This document shows, one piece after another, positions 56,723-64,000 of a stretch of DNA of 64,000 bases. The stretch is from positions 5,824,501-5,888,500 of the forward strand of contig NZ_CP018632.1 in the NCBI RefSeq assembly GCF_002215215.1, read 5' to 3'. Within the stretch, counting starts at the first letter, position 1, and each line of letters starts with the position of its first letter. The notes under the pieces were generated by a model. That model saw only the letters and a program-made list of their open reading frames with translations. It was not told the origin of the DNA and did no database searches. Source of the stretch: Granulosicoccus antarcticus IMCC3135 (GTDB lineage Bacteria > Pseudomonadota > Gammaproteobacteria > Granulosicoccales > Granulosicoccaceae). A program made the translations under genes and the position numbers.

Positions 56723-58213
56723 CTACTTTTCCACCCGTACAGTCAGGCCAGCCTCAAGGGACACAGTGCGAGCCAGCTCACATTGTGCTGCCTCAAGCGT
56801 CCGGTTGCTGCCCGTCGTCCGATCCAGCATCAGATTAGCCTCGCTCTGCACATGAGCTCCCGAATTGCTCAGCACATGAAACAGCTCATGGGCCAGAGCA
56901 ATATCGCGATCCTGCAATGCCAGCGTCAACCACACAGAGTCTGTCAGCCAGGATCTGCTTCGGGTATTGCCCTTGCCAAAGGCTTCCGCATCGAAGGGCG
57001 TACTCATACCCGTGTCACGTGCAAATACAACTGCAACCCTTTTATCGGCACCACTTAAACGCACCGCATCCATCAAGGTTCGTGACGCCCCGGTTTCCAG
57101 ATCGCGCAGATAATCCGGAGCACTCACCTGTCGTAGCTGAACAGCCGAGAAACGGATGCCACACACTGACAACAGGGTTTCAGCCCGCTCAAGCACTCGA
57201 CCTACCTCGCTTTGAGTCCAGGCATCGTCCAGTATCATCACATCCAGCGCCAAGCTCATCTGCGCATCGTCCATTGAGCGTGATGACTCCCAGGAATCCA
57301 CGCTGGTAATCTCGATTTCATGTTCAGGATCGTACCGGGGATCGTAGAGATAACCCGATTTGAGCTGAGCTGGCGCGGCCCCGTTGGCAAAGCGATTACG
57401 AATCAGCGTTAGTAACTGCGCGACTGACAAGCTGGGCTTGTCGCGGATCAGACGAGCCGCCAAAGCCGCCACTCGGGGCACCGCATAGCTGCTACCTGAG
57501 GCAAACGATGGGCTACCGTCGAAGCGGGTGACAGGCACAAATTCAGCAGGAACCATATAGTCCACACTGCCGCGCCCCCAATTAACACCATCAGCCAGCA
57601 GTCCAAAATCATCGGCCGACGTCACGACCAGCATGTTGGGCAGATCCAGTGCTGCAGGATAGACCGGTTGTTGATCGATATCGCGTCCGTTATTGCCTGC
57701 AGACACGATGAAAAGCATGTCCGGATGTTCTTGTGCAGCCACTGCGAATGCCTGCCAATCCTCTTGTCGATTGCCGCCCAGTGGCATACCGATGATTCGT
57801 ACCTGATGCCTGGCGGCATGGTCCAGCAGCTCAGCCATACGCCGCATGTCCGGGCGTGGGTAACGGTAGGGAACCAATTCGACAAACGGGGCTTCACGCA
57901 GCAAGACGGAGGCTGTGCGAGTCCCGTGACGCTGCACGCGCCCCTGTGCGTCCGGACTGGCATCATAGGGAAGCTTATCCATATCCCAGAAGTCGTAACC
58001 GACCAAAGTACCATCTTCTTGGCGGGCCAGCCGTGCATTGATGGCTGGCAGCTGATAATTCACACCAGAATCCACTAATGTAACCCGTACGCTGCCAGAC
58101 AGGGTCAGCGGCTCTGCCGGTGGTAATGGCGGATCCTGCGCCCTTGCAAATCCTGCCAGCAAGACACCTGTCGTGACCAGTGCGACTTGCAGGATTTGCA
58201 GGGCTTCAGGCAT
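56723..58213 (-). CDS. two-domain protease: subtilisin-like (S8) plus HExxH zinc motif
   Basis: 496 residues with a signal peptide (LVTTGVLLAGFARA-Q, cut near 26). The N-terminal S8 domain has Asp48 (RVTLVDSGV), His96 (QRHGTRTASVL), oxyanion Asn174 (SAGNNG) and Ser242 (SFASGSSYAVPRVAALAA), so it looks catalytically complete. After about residue 295 a different domain follows with HELFH at 442-446, a possible third ligand His454 and NLM at 460-462, resembling a zinc protease site with its Met-turn, though the third-His spacing is wider than in metzincins. Exported to the periplasm or beyond. Translationally coupled to the HlyU-family gene. Target unknown. Confidence 0.82.
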   Translation of the reverse strand: MPEALQILQVALVTTGVLLAGFARAQDPPLPPAEPLTLSGSVRVTLVDSGVNYQLPAINARLARQEDGTLVGYDFWDMDKLPYDASPDAQGRVQRHGTRTASVLLREAPFVELVPYRYPRPDMRRMAELLDHAARHQVRIIGMPLGGNRQEDWQAFAVAAQEHPDMLFIVSAGNNGRDIDQQPVYPAALDLPNMLVVTSADDFGLLADGVNWGRGSVDYMVPAEFVPVTRFDGSPSFASGSSYAVPRVAALAARLIRDKPSLSVAQLLTLIRNRFANGAAPAQLKSGYLYDPRYDPEHEIEITSVDSWESSRSMDDAQMSLALDVMILDDAWTQSEVGRVLERAETLLSVCGIRFSAVQLRQVSAPDYLRDLETGASRTLMDAVRLSGADKRVAVVFARDTGMSTPFDAEAFGKGNTRSRSWLTDSVWLTLALQDRDIALAHELFHVLSNSGAHVQSEANLMLDRTTGSNRTLEAAQCELARTVSLEAGLTVRVEK

Positions 58214-58521
58214 CAGACGTTGTCGCGCTTGAAGATCGCATCGCCCTGTTCATCGACAATCTGTTGTGCCTTGCGCTCAGAATGTGCAACAGCAGATTGC
58301 CTATCACTGTTGATATCTGCCCTTACAAACTGGACACTACGCTGCTCTCCATCAATTTCTTTGCTTATCGTGCCTGCTGTACGAAATTGTCCGCCCTCAT
58401 TGATGGGTGCAGCCGTTATCATGACCCCCTTGTACTCCACAGCTTCTTCGGCAGTCGCAACAGCAGATGCTTTGTTGTCGCCATTACCGAAAATTTTGCC
58501 TAGAATTGTTCCCAAACCCAT
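58213..58521 (-). CDS. HlyU-family small protein
   Basis: 102 residues matching the HlyU family: an N-terminal MGLGTILGKIFGNGD, then VEYKGVMITAAPINEGGQFR, then ISKEIDGEQRSVQFVRADI, and a helical end with KAQQIVDEQGD. The family is named after a Vibrio haemolysin activator, but these short proteins lack an obvious DNA-binding motif and their role is unclear. Its stop overlaps the protease start (ATGA), so the two are made together. It is divergent from ogt, 41 bases apart. Confidence 0.8.
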   Translation of the reverse strand: MGLGTILGKIFGNGDNKASAVATAEEAVEYKGVMITAAPINEGGQFRTAGTISKEIDGEQRSVQFVRADINSDRQSAVAHSERKAQQIVDEQGDAIFKRDNV

Positions 58522-58562
58522 TTGTGTCTCCAGCTCTATGTTTGAAGCATCATAACCCGACC

Positions 58563-59090
58563 ATGTATACCACTACACACGACACCGTCATCGGCACTTT
58601 GACGCTGGCTGGAGACCACACCGGGCTGCGCCATCTCATATTTCCGCAAGGCGACCGAGCGTTCCATGTACCGGAACAATGGCAAAGCTGGAGCGAGCCC
58701 TTCGACCGGGTTCGTTGGCAACTGGACGAGTACTTCAGCGGCTCCCGACAGAAGTTCTCGGTCACTCTGGCGCCCACTGGCACACTGTTCCAGATGGCTG
58801 TCTGGCAAGCTCTGGGCGGTATCAATTACGCCAATACCTGCAGCTATGGACATATTGCCAAAAGCATCGGCAAACCCAAAGCCAGCCGTGCGGTAGGAGC
58901 TGCCAATGGCGCCAACCCCATTCCCATCATCATTCCCTGCCACCGGGTTATTGGTGCCAGTGGCAAACTCACAGGCTTCGGCGGCGGCTTGCCGACAAAG
59001 CAGTGGCTATTGGTTCACGAAACGGGTGAAGGACAGTTGTTCGGCGTCGACCCTACCATCCAAGAATACGAGCAAAGAAACCAGGCTTGA
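58563..59090 (+). CDS. ogt: methylated-DNA--protein-cysteine methyltransferase
   Basis: A suicide repair enzyme that removes alkyl groups from O6-guanine in DNA. The 175 residues from ATG 58563 have the acceptor Cys126 in IIIPCHRVIG, the DNA-binding helix with YGHIAKSIGKPKASRAVGAA, and the C-terminal FGGGLPTKQWLLVHE. The N-terminal domain is short, as in Ogt. The longer upstream open frame overlaps the divergent HlyU gene and is not needed. Its 3' end overlaps the convergent transglycosylase gene by 38 bases. Confidence 0.94.
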   Translation: MYTTTHDTVIGTLTLAGDHTGLRHLIFPQGDRAFHVPEQWQSWSEPFDRVRWQLDEYFSGSRQKFSVTLAPTGTLFQMAVWQALGGINYANTCSYGHIAKSIGKPKASRAVGAANGANPIPIIIPCHRVIGASGKLTGFGGGLPTKQWLLVHETGEGQLFGVDPTIQEYEQRNQA

Positions 59091-59691
59091 GCGATCGTTT
59101 GCATTGCTCGTACTGTTCACGATATTTCTGCGAGCGAGTCTGAACGCCAATGGCAACCTTTTGCAGCCAGGGTTTACTGCCATGAGTATTTTTAGCAAAG
59201 CCCCCAGGGCCTTCGTGGTAGTTCAGGTATAAGCTGTAAGCATCGTTTCTGGAGACGCCATTACGCTTCGATGCCTGGCGTATGTACCACTGAACAAAAT
59301 CCATCGCATCAGCGAAATCGTGACGTACTCGCCAGTAGTCACCGGTTGAGCGAAGGTACTGATTCCAGGTGCCATCAATGGCCTGTGCGTAGCCGTAAGC
59401 GGAACTCAGCCTGCGCCACGGGATGAAACCCATTAACTTGCGCCTGGCAGGTTTGACCTTCGCTCTGAATGTAGACTCCTGATAGATGATAGCCATGGGG
59501 ATATACATCGGTGCGCCCCATTTTTTCTCAGCCTCTCTGGCAGCCTTGTGCCAGCCGCGCTTCTCCTTGAAAACCGAGCACATATTCTCTGGCTCGCGTG
59601 GCTGGGAGGTCGCGCAGGCTTGCAGAAAAACCACAACAAGACATAACAATGCAATTCTCGGCATTCGTCCGAGACCAATAAAACAGTTCAT
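59053..59691 (-). CDS. lytic-transglycosylase-like lipoprotein
   Basis: An outer-membrane or periplasmic peptidoglycan-cleaving lipoprotein, 212 residues. The signal ends in a lipobox with Cys26 (VVFLQACATS). The SLT domain has catalytic Glu72 in IIYQESTFRAK, the GYAQAIDGTWNQY motif near residue 100, and the aromatic block DFVQWYIRQASKRN then LNYHEGPGGF. The C-terminus has a basic tail with FFARILGW. It is convergent with ogt and overlaps its last 38 bases. Confidence 0.9.
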   Translation of the reverse strand: MNCFIGLGRMPRIALLCLVVVFLQACATSQPREPENMCSVFKEKRGWHKAAREAEKKWGAPMYIPMAIIYQESTFRAKVKPARRKLMGFIPWRRLSSAYGYAQAIDGTWNQYLRSTGDYWRVRHDFADAMDFVQWYIRQASKRNGVSRNDAYSLYLNYHEGPGGFAKNTHGSKPWLQKVAIGVQTRSQKYREQYEQCKRSLKPGFFARILGW

Positions 59692-59734
59692 GGTGATAGT
59701 GTAGTGAGCGAAATTGAACAGCGGTCAACTTGTA

Positions 59735-60049
59735 ATGAAAATGGAACCTGAAAAATCACTGGCACCAGCGAATGCCCCTGTACCCGGCATCTACAGACAT
59801 TACAAGGGCTCACAATATCAGGTACTGGGAATGGCACGCCACTCCGAGACTGAAGAATGGCTGGTGGTCTATCAGGCATTGTATGCAGAGCGCGGCTTCT
59901 GGCTAAGGCCTCTGTCACTGTGGCTGGAACCCGTCACGGTAAATTCAGATGATTCAAACCATGCTTCGAGGGCTGAAAAACCCACTATACGATTTGAACT
60001 AGTCGAGAAAAATGCGAACAGTCTGTCATCCGTTATTGAAACTGGTTAA
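59735..60049 (+). CDS. DUF1653 family protein
   Basis: 104 residues from ATG 59735; an earlier in-frame TTG at 59714 would add seven. The core PGIYRHYKGSQYQVLGMARH, then TEEWLVVYQALYAERGFWLR and PLSLWLE matches the widespread DUF1653 family of unknown function. The last 40 residues are a variable polar tail. Both neighbours are envelope lipoproteins, but the family itself is cytoplasmic. Confidence 0.85.
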   Translation: MKMEPEKSLAPANAPVPGIYRHYKGSQYQVLGMARHSETEEWLVVYQALYAERGFWLRPLSLWLEPVTVNSDDSNHASRAEKPTIRFELVEKNANSLSSVIETG

Positions 60050-60149
60050 CAGAATACGACGCTGAACACCTGAAGATACCCCCGTTCGACACGGCAGCGG
60101 CGCAGATCTTGCGAATTTGCCTGGTAGTCCTGTGATGTGAATCGCCTCC

Positions 60150-60779
60150 ATGCTACCAGTCCGTCTCTTTACTCTCCTGTTCGCCTCCATGCTCTTTTCC
60201 AGTGCATGCGCGACCGTCACGCCCGCAGAGTCAGAAGCTGCGCCACTCCAGGAGCCTGCGCTGATCGAGGTGTTGCCGGACACCCTGCAATCGTTCGATT
60301 TGCAGGGCTACAAATATTTCCAGGACAGCTCCGGGGGCTATTCGGTTCGCTATGCGAATCTGCCCAAACGCCGTATTGCCGATGTCTACATCTACCCGGT
60401 AGCCGATGAAAACATTGAGCTTGCTCATGACCAGCTGGTACTGGGCTCGACCCGCGCCACCATCCAGGCCATCGGCGAAGCTGCTCGTCAGGGACATTAT
60501 GCCAACTTCAATGTGGTCAATGCCGGCACTCAGGCCTATGGCGTACGTACGGTTGCCCGGGTTCAGGCCACTTATCTGCGTCAGAACCTTGCCTCCATGA
60601 CCTTGGTCTACCAGACTGAATACAAAGGCACGCTGGTGAAAATACGGGTATCCATGCCTGACAACGAGAGCAACCGTAATAGCCAGGAGTGGGATGACTT
60701 TGCCGAGAACATGTTTTCAACCATCATTACCCAGCTGGATGAATCCGCCAGTATCTCATTGACCGCAGTTCAGCAGTAA
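60150..60779 (+). CDS. putative lipoprotein of unknown function
   Basis: 209 residues with a lipoprotein signal (FTLLFASMLFSSACAT, lipid-bearing Cys20) followed by an acidic spacer. The body is about 165 residues and beta-rich, starting SFDLQGYKYFQDSSGGYSVR, with an alternating pattern through LASMTLVYQTEYKGTLVKIR. I do not recognise a named family. ATG start. A hairpin follows about 90 bases after the stop. Confidence 0.75.
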   Translation: MLPVRLFTLLFASMLFSSACATVTPAESEAAPLQEPALIEVLPDTLQSFDLQGYKYFQDSSGGYSVRYANLPKRRIADVYIYPVADENIELAHDQLVLGSTRATIQAIGEAARQGHYANFNVVNAGTQAYGVRTVARVQATYLRQNLASMTLVYQTEYKGTLVKIRVSMPDNESNRNSQEWDDFAENMFSTIITQLDESASISLTAVQQ

Positions 60780-61201
60780 TTCTCAGAAACACCTGATCGA
60801 TCCGGGACCGGCCAGCCCCACTGACTCGCCCCTGCTCTGCGCCTTTCGCCTTTTCACCAGGGGCTACAAGCGGCTCTACTGAGAGCCGGCTCACAGAGCT
60901 TTCACGGCCCACTCATTTAACAAGAACGGGTTCTCGCTTTCAACACAGCAAGAACGGCGCTCCCGTGCGTCACAAAATCCTTCATTAACAACCACTTACG
61001 GTACTCATCGCGTCTACGACAATTTAATGACGCCCATGGAAAACTTGTAAACCCATGATTTAGAAGACTATTCAGGTATCCCCTTTGCCATTTGCACATT
61101 GCTTAGCGTCCCAGTAGAGTTCGCGGCATGTTGTTGACACAGATCAACGGCAACTCTTTAAAGCTGGCTTCAGATCAGCAAAGAACTCGGGGATACGACC
61201 A
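60780..61201. other. intergenic region with hairpin, no gene seen
   Basis: A 422-base gap. An inverted repeat AGCGGCTCT/AGAGCCGGCT (60869-60877 with 60882-60891, one bulge) is likely the end of the lipoprotein transcript. A wider CCCCTG/CAGGGG pair lies just before it. The second half is A/T-richer and should hold the promoter of the next gene. Confidence 0.5.
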
Positions 61202-61693
61202 ATGAAAACGAAGATTTTCACGTACATATCAGCAGTTATCATCACCCTCACACTGATGCTGGGCAGCGCCACTGCCAAAGCAGACAACAGCTTTCTGGTG
61301 TTGAGCACGCTGTCTTGGCATTTCGAAAACTTCGACGATCGCAATGCCTTCACTCCGGGCGTTGGCTGGGAATATTCGCCCAGCAGCAAAATCGGCTGGC
61401 ATGCAGGCACCTTGTCCGACAGCTTTGGCTACCAGTCCTATTACGGTGGACTCGTCTATGCCTCAAAGCCCATGGTCTACAGCAAGGTTCGATTGCTCCT
61501 GGGCGCCACCGTCGTGCACAAGCAATACAAGAAGAACGCTGAACCAGAGACCAAGCTGCTGCCCTTTCCAGCAGTGGAAATCAAGATAAGCAAGCGCTCG
61601 GTCCTGAACATCAGCGGTTCACCAGCTATTGATTATGCCGACCAGAAAAACAATGCGGTGCTGTTCTTCCAATACAAACTGAACATACTCTGA
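61202..61693 (+). CDS. small exported protein, possibly an outer-membrane barrel
   Basis: 163 residues with a clear signal peptide (FTYISAVIITLTLMLGSATA-KA). The mature part is about 135 residues with short alternating polar and aromatic stretches ending in aromatic pairs, for example LSTLSWHFENFDD, GVGWEYSPSSKIGW, SYYGGLVYASKPMVYSKVR and a final VLFFQYKLNIL. That pattern and size fit a small eight-strand barrel of the PagL/PagP kind, but no catalytic motif is recognised. Convergent with prmB, 13 bases apart. Confidence 0.6.
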   Translation: MKTKIFTYISAVIITLTLMLGSATAKADNSFLVLSTLSWHFENFDDRNAFTPGVGWEYSPSSKIGWHAGTLSDSFGYQSYYGGLVYASKPMVYSKVRLLLGATVVHKQYKKNAEPETKLLPFPAVEIKISKRSVLNISGSPAIDYADQKNNAVLFFQYKLNIL

Positions 61694-61706
61694 TATTCCC
61701 TGGCAA

Positions 61707-62603
61707 TCACTTGATGTTGCCAGCCAGCAGCTCTTCTCTTGTCAGCATAAACACGCCGTAGCCACCATTGGCGAACTCTAGCCAGGCAAATTCCAGCGAC
61801 GGAAACGCAGCCTCCAGAGCTTCGCCACTGTTACCCACCTCAACCACCAGAACGCCCTTCGGCTCCAGGTAGTCAGCAGCGTCTCTGAGCATGATCCGAA
61901 CCAGATCCAGACCATCGTCACCGGCTTCCAGCCCCATCATGGGTTCGTGCGAGAACTCGGATGCCATGGCCGCAATGTCAGCGGCATCCACGTACGGTGG
62001 GTTGGAAATGATCAGTGAGTAGCGATTGCTCACAGGCTCGAACAAGGAGCCTTCCAGCAGCTCTACCCGATCCTGCATTTCATGGAGCTCCACATTCTGT
62101 GCAGCCAGCGCCAGGGCATCAGCCGACAGGTCGCTCGCATCAACAATGGCGTCCGTGCGTGCGTATGCACAGGCAATGGCGATACAACCGCCGCCGGTAC
62201 ACAGATCCAGAATGCGCGGTGAGTCGATGCCGTCCAGAGCACCGTAAAAATCGTCCGCAATGAATTCTGCCATCGGTGAGCGCGGCACCAGAGCGCGCTT
62301 GTCGGATAGATAGGCTCTGCCGGCGAACCAGCCCTGGCCTGTCAGATAGGCCGCCGGTATGCGTTCCGCAATGCGTCGTTCCAGCAAACTGTTGCAGTCA
62401 GCAATCTGCGCCGCTGTGAGCTTCTGTGTGTAATCAGGCTCTATGGCCGGCGACAAGCCAAGTGCATGCAGGACTAACCAGCTTGCCTCATCCAGAGCCG
62501 TTTCGGTTCCATGACCATAGTGCAGGTCATTGTCCTCAAATGCCTGCGCCGCACGGCGTATGGCAACTTCTATCGTGTATTCATTGTCAGACAGCAAGAC
62601 CAC
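61707..62603 (-). CDS. prmB: 50S ribosomal protein L3 glutamine methyltransferase PrmB
   Basis: A SAM enzyme that N5-methylates a glutamine of ribosomal protein L3. The 298 residues have an N-terminal helical domain with HGTETALDEASWLVLHALGL, typical of PrmB rather than PrmC, then LDLCTGGGCIAIA (132-144) for SAM and the glutamine motif NPPYVD at 201-206. The start is GTG at 62603 with GAGGG upstream. It is divergent from the SCO1 gene. Confidence 0.93.
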   Translation of the reverse strand: MVLLSDNEYTIEVAIRRAAQAFEDNDLHYGHGTETALDEASWLVLHALGLSPAIEPDYTQKLTAAQIADCNSLLERRIAERIPAAYLTGQGWFAGRAYLSDKRALVPRSPMAEFIADDFYGALDGIDSPRILDLCTGGGCIAIACAYARTDAIVDASDLSADALALAAQNVELHEMQDRVELLEGSLFEPVSNRYSLIISNPPYVDAADIAAMASEFSHEPMMGLEAGDDGLDLVRIMLRDAADYLEPKGVLVVEVGNSGEALEAAFPSLEFAWLEFANGGYGVFMLTREELLAGNIK

Positions 62604-62713
62604 AGCAATTCCCTCGAGTCAGTGATTTCTGACAACAGCCAGACAGTATAATACGTGGATCAATCTACAAACCCCTTATCGACTCTTCAAAGAGAGTCTG
62701 AGACCGTAATTTC

Positions 62714-63403
62714 ATGCTCAAAAGACAATCTGGCAAGGCTCTGCCCTTCCTTCTTATTGGCGCTGTTGCGCTGGCAGCAGGCATTTTCGTATTCAGTCAG
62801 ACCCAAAGCGATGGTGACACTGGTAACGCAGTCAGTTCGGGCGACTCGGAACAATTGGTCGCGTTGCAGGAAACACTGAAAACCTCATTGGCCCTGCCAC
62901 TGGATTTCAGAACGGTTCCTGAATTTGAACTTCAGGATGTCAATGGCGAGCCAATCACTCAAGCTGCACTGGAAGACAAGTGGAGTCTGATGTTCTTTGG
63001 CTTCACTCATTGTCCTGATGTCTGCCCGATTACGCTGCAACTCATGAAAACCGTTGTCAGCCAGCTGGAAGAGCAAGGCAAAGAGGCCCCTCAAATCGTA
63101 TTCGTATCGGTTGATCCTGTCAGAGATACCAGTGAAGTGATGAAGGAATACATTGCCTATTTTGATGAAAGCTTTATCGGCATCACAGGGGATCTCAACA
63201 AAGTTCACGAGATGACCAGTTCTCTGGGTATCGTGGCCTCTTTTACCGTAGACAAGGACGACTCGGCGGAATATACCGTCGATCACACCGCATCGCTGCT
63301 GCTGATCGATCCACAGCGACGCCTGCGAGCGAAGGTGTCTCCCCCTCTGGACGTACAAAACATCATTTCGGACTACCTGGCCATTACTTCGGCACCCAGC
63401 TGA
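62714..63403 (+). CDS. SCO1/SenC family protein
   Basis: A membrane-anchored thioredoxin-fold copper protein that helps insert copper into cytochrome c oxidase. The 229 residues have an N-terminal TM (ALPFLLIGAVALAAGIFVFS), the copper ligands Cys100 and Cys104 in GFTHCPDVCPITLQ, and His191 in TVDHTASLLLID. All three ligands are present, so copper binding is likely. ATG start. psd follows 59 bases on. No cytochrome c oxidase genes are in the window. Confidence 0.92.
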   Translation: MLKRQSGKALPFLLIGAVALAAGIFVFSQTQSDGDTGNAVSSGDSEQLVALQETLKTSLALPLDFRTVPEFELQDVNGEPITQAALEDKWSLMFFGFTHCPDVCPITLQLMKTVVSQLEEQGKEAPQIVFVSVDPVRDTSEVMKEYIAYFDESFIGITGDLNKVHEMTSSLGIVASFTVDKDDSAEYTVDHTASLLLIDPQRRLRAKVSPPLDVQNIISDYLAITSAPS

Positions 63404-63462
63404 ACGGTGCATCTATCCTTACACCAATAGCGCTTTTCAACAACACGGATCACTGATATCGG

Positions 63463-64000
63463 ATGCCTCAAAAAGACGCCAGCCTGATTGACTACCTCAA
63501 GACCTATGCCCTGTACCCGCTACCCCAGCACCTGCTAACCAGAGCCATCTACTGGTTGACACGGCAGGAGTCGTCTCTGACGCCAAAGGTCATCCGAAAA
63601 TTTGCCAGCGCATTCGATGTCGAGATGAATGATGCGGTAGAGCCTGATCTTGCCAGCTATCGTACGTTCAACGAGTTCTTTACCCGCGCTCTGAAGCCTG
63701 AAGCTCGTCCCATTGCTTCGGCTCAGAATGCTATTGCATCACCGGCCGATGGCAGAATCTCAGCCGTCGGCAATATCAATGAGGCCCGCGTATTTCAGGC
63801 CAAAGGGCGAGACTATTCTTTGCTGTCATTGCTCGGTGGTGATGGTGCGGCGACAGAGCGTCTGGGCAACGGTCGTTTTTCAACCATCTATCTATCACCC
63901 AAGGATTATCACCGACTGCACATGCCGCTTACCGGGCGTCTGATTCGTCAGACCTACGTACCAGGCCGACTATTCAGTGTAGGGCCGCATACCGTAAAAA
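63463..64000 (+). CDS. psd: phosphatidylserine decarboxylase, 3' end beyond window
   Basis: Makes phosphatidylethanolamine from phosphatidylserine in the inner membrane. The first 179 residues are visible: YALYPLPQHLLTRAIYWLTR, FNEFFTRALKPEARPI, SPADGRISAVG with the catalytic Asp, and IYLSPKDYHRLHMPLTGRLI with the conserved His. The self-cleavage motif (LGST or similar) lies past base 64000. ATG at 63463 and an open frame to the window edge. Confidence 0.94.
   Translation, partial: MPQKDASLIDYLKTYALYPLPQHLLTRAIYWLTRQESSLTPKVIRKFASAFDVEMNDAVEPDLASYRTFNEFFTRALKPEARPIASAQNAIASPADGRISAVGNINEARVFQAKGRDYSLLSLLGGDGAATERLGNGRFSTIYLSPKDYHRLHMPLTGRLIRQTYVPGRLFSVGPHTVK

Noticed and set aside
56723-58213. 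Classical metzincin domain in the dual protease
   Set aside because: The third His follows the HExxH by seven residues rather than five, so only a general zinc-protease-like site is claimed.

Overview
The window looks like ordinary chromosome of a gammaproteobacterium with moderate GC content. The evidence is conserved neighbourhoods: suhB-trmJ-cysE-iscR-iscS, queA-tgt-yajC-secD-secF, aroA-cmk-rpsA-ihfB-lapB-pyrF, gyrA-serC-pheA-tyrA and cydDC-cydABX. Together with lysine 2-monooxygenase, two TonB motors and a TRAP transporter, this suggests a free-living, aerobic, probably marine or soil heterotroph. A Granulosicoccus-like or related deep-branching lineage is my guess, not something the sequence proves. 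There is no phage, transposon, integron or CRISPR array.

Layout. 1-5 kb: tRNA-Arg (cut by the window edge) and tRNA-Pro, then iscS, iscR, cysE and trmJ on the minus strand, divergent from suhB. 5-18 kb: a long minus-strand housekeeping block covering protein export (secF, secD, yajC), queuosine tRNA modification (tgt, queA), tRNA-Leu, a purine-type phosphoribosyltransferase, pyrF, lapB, ihfB, rpsA, cmk and aroA. 18.6-22.5 kb: a plus-strand iron island with fur, bfd, bfr and a first exbB-exbD-exbD-tonB motor. 22.5-26.6 kb: a PHB-depolymerase-type esterase with a CopG-like regulator, ferredoxin-NADP reductase, and an exported protein with a GlyGly-CTERM-like tail. 26.6-33.5 kb: a seven-gene minus-strand iron-uptake operon (exbB-exbD-exbD-tonB, siderophore receptor, FMN alpha-hydroxy-acid oxidase, PKHD-type oxygenase) behind a promoter overlapped by Fur-box-like sequence. 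34-38.5 kb: a TRAP transporter (dctP, dctQ, dctM) with a FadR-type regulator. 38.7-44.5 kb: tyrA, pheA, serC, gyrA. 45-53.3 kb: ubiG, a squalene/phytoene-synthase-like protein, cydD, cydC, cydA, cydB and the small subunit cydX. 53.4-56.7 kb: an SDR protein with davA and davB, which convert lysine to 5-aminovalerate. 56.7-64 kb: a protein combining subtilisin and HExxH motifs with a HlyU-family partner, ogt, a lytic transglycosylase, small envelope proteins, prmB, a SCO1 protein and the start of psd.

How it fits together. Iron is the main theme outside housekeeping: Fur, ferritin storage and release (bfr/bfd), ferredoxin reductase, IscR/IscS and two TonB energising complexes. The most unusual observation is that both TonB clusters encode two ExbD proteins. 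In each pair one ExbD keeps the membrane Asp needed for proton transfer and the other has Asn there. The second cluster adds a TonB with 41 tandem hexanucleotide (Pro-Glu) repeats, and places an FMN alpha-hydroxy-acid oxidase in the same operon as a catecholate-type receptor and its PiuC/YbiX-like oxygenase.
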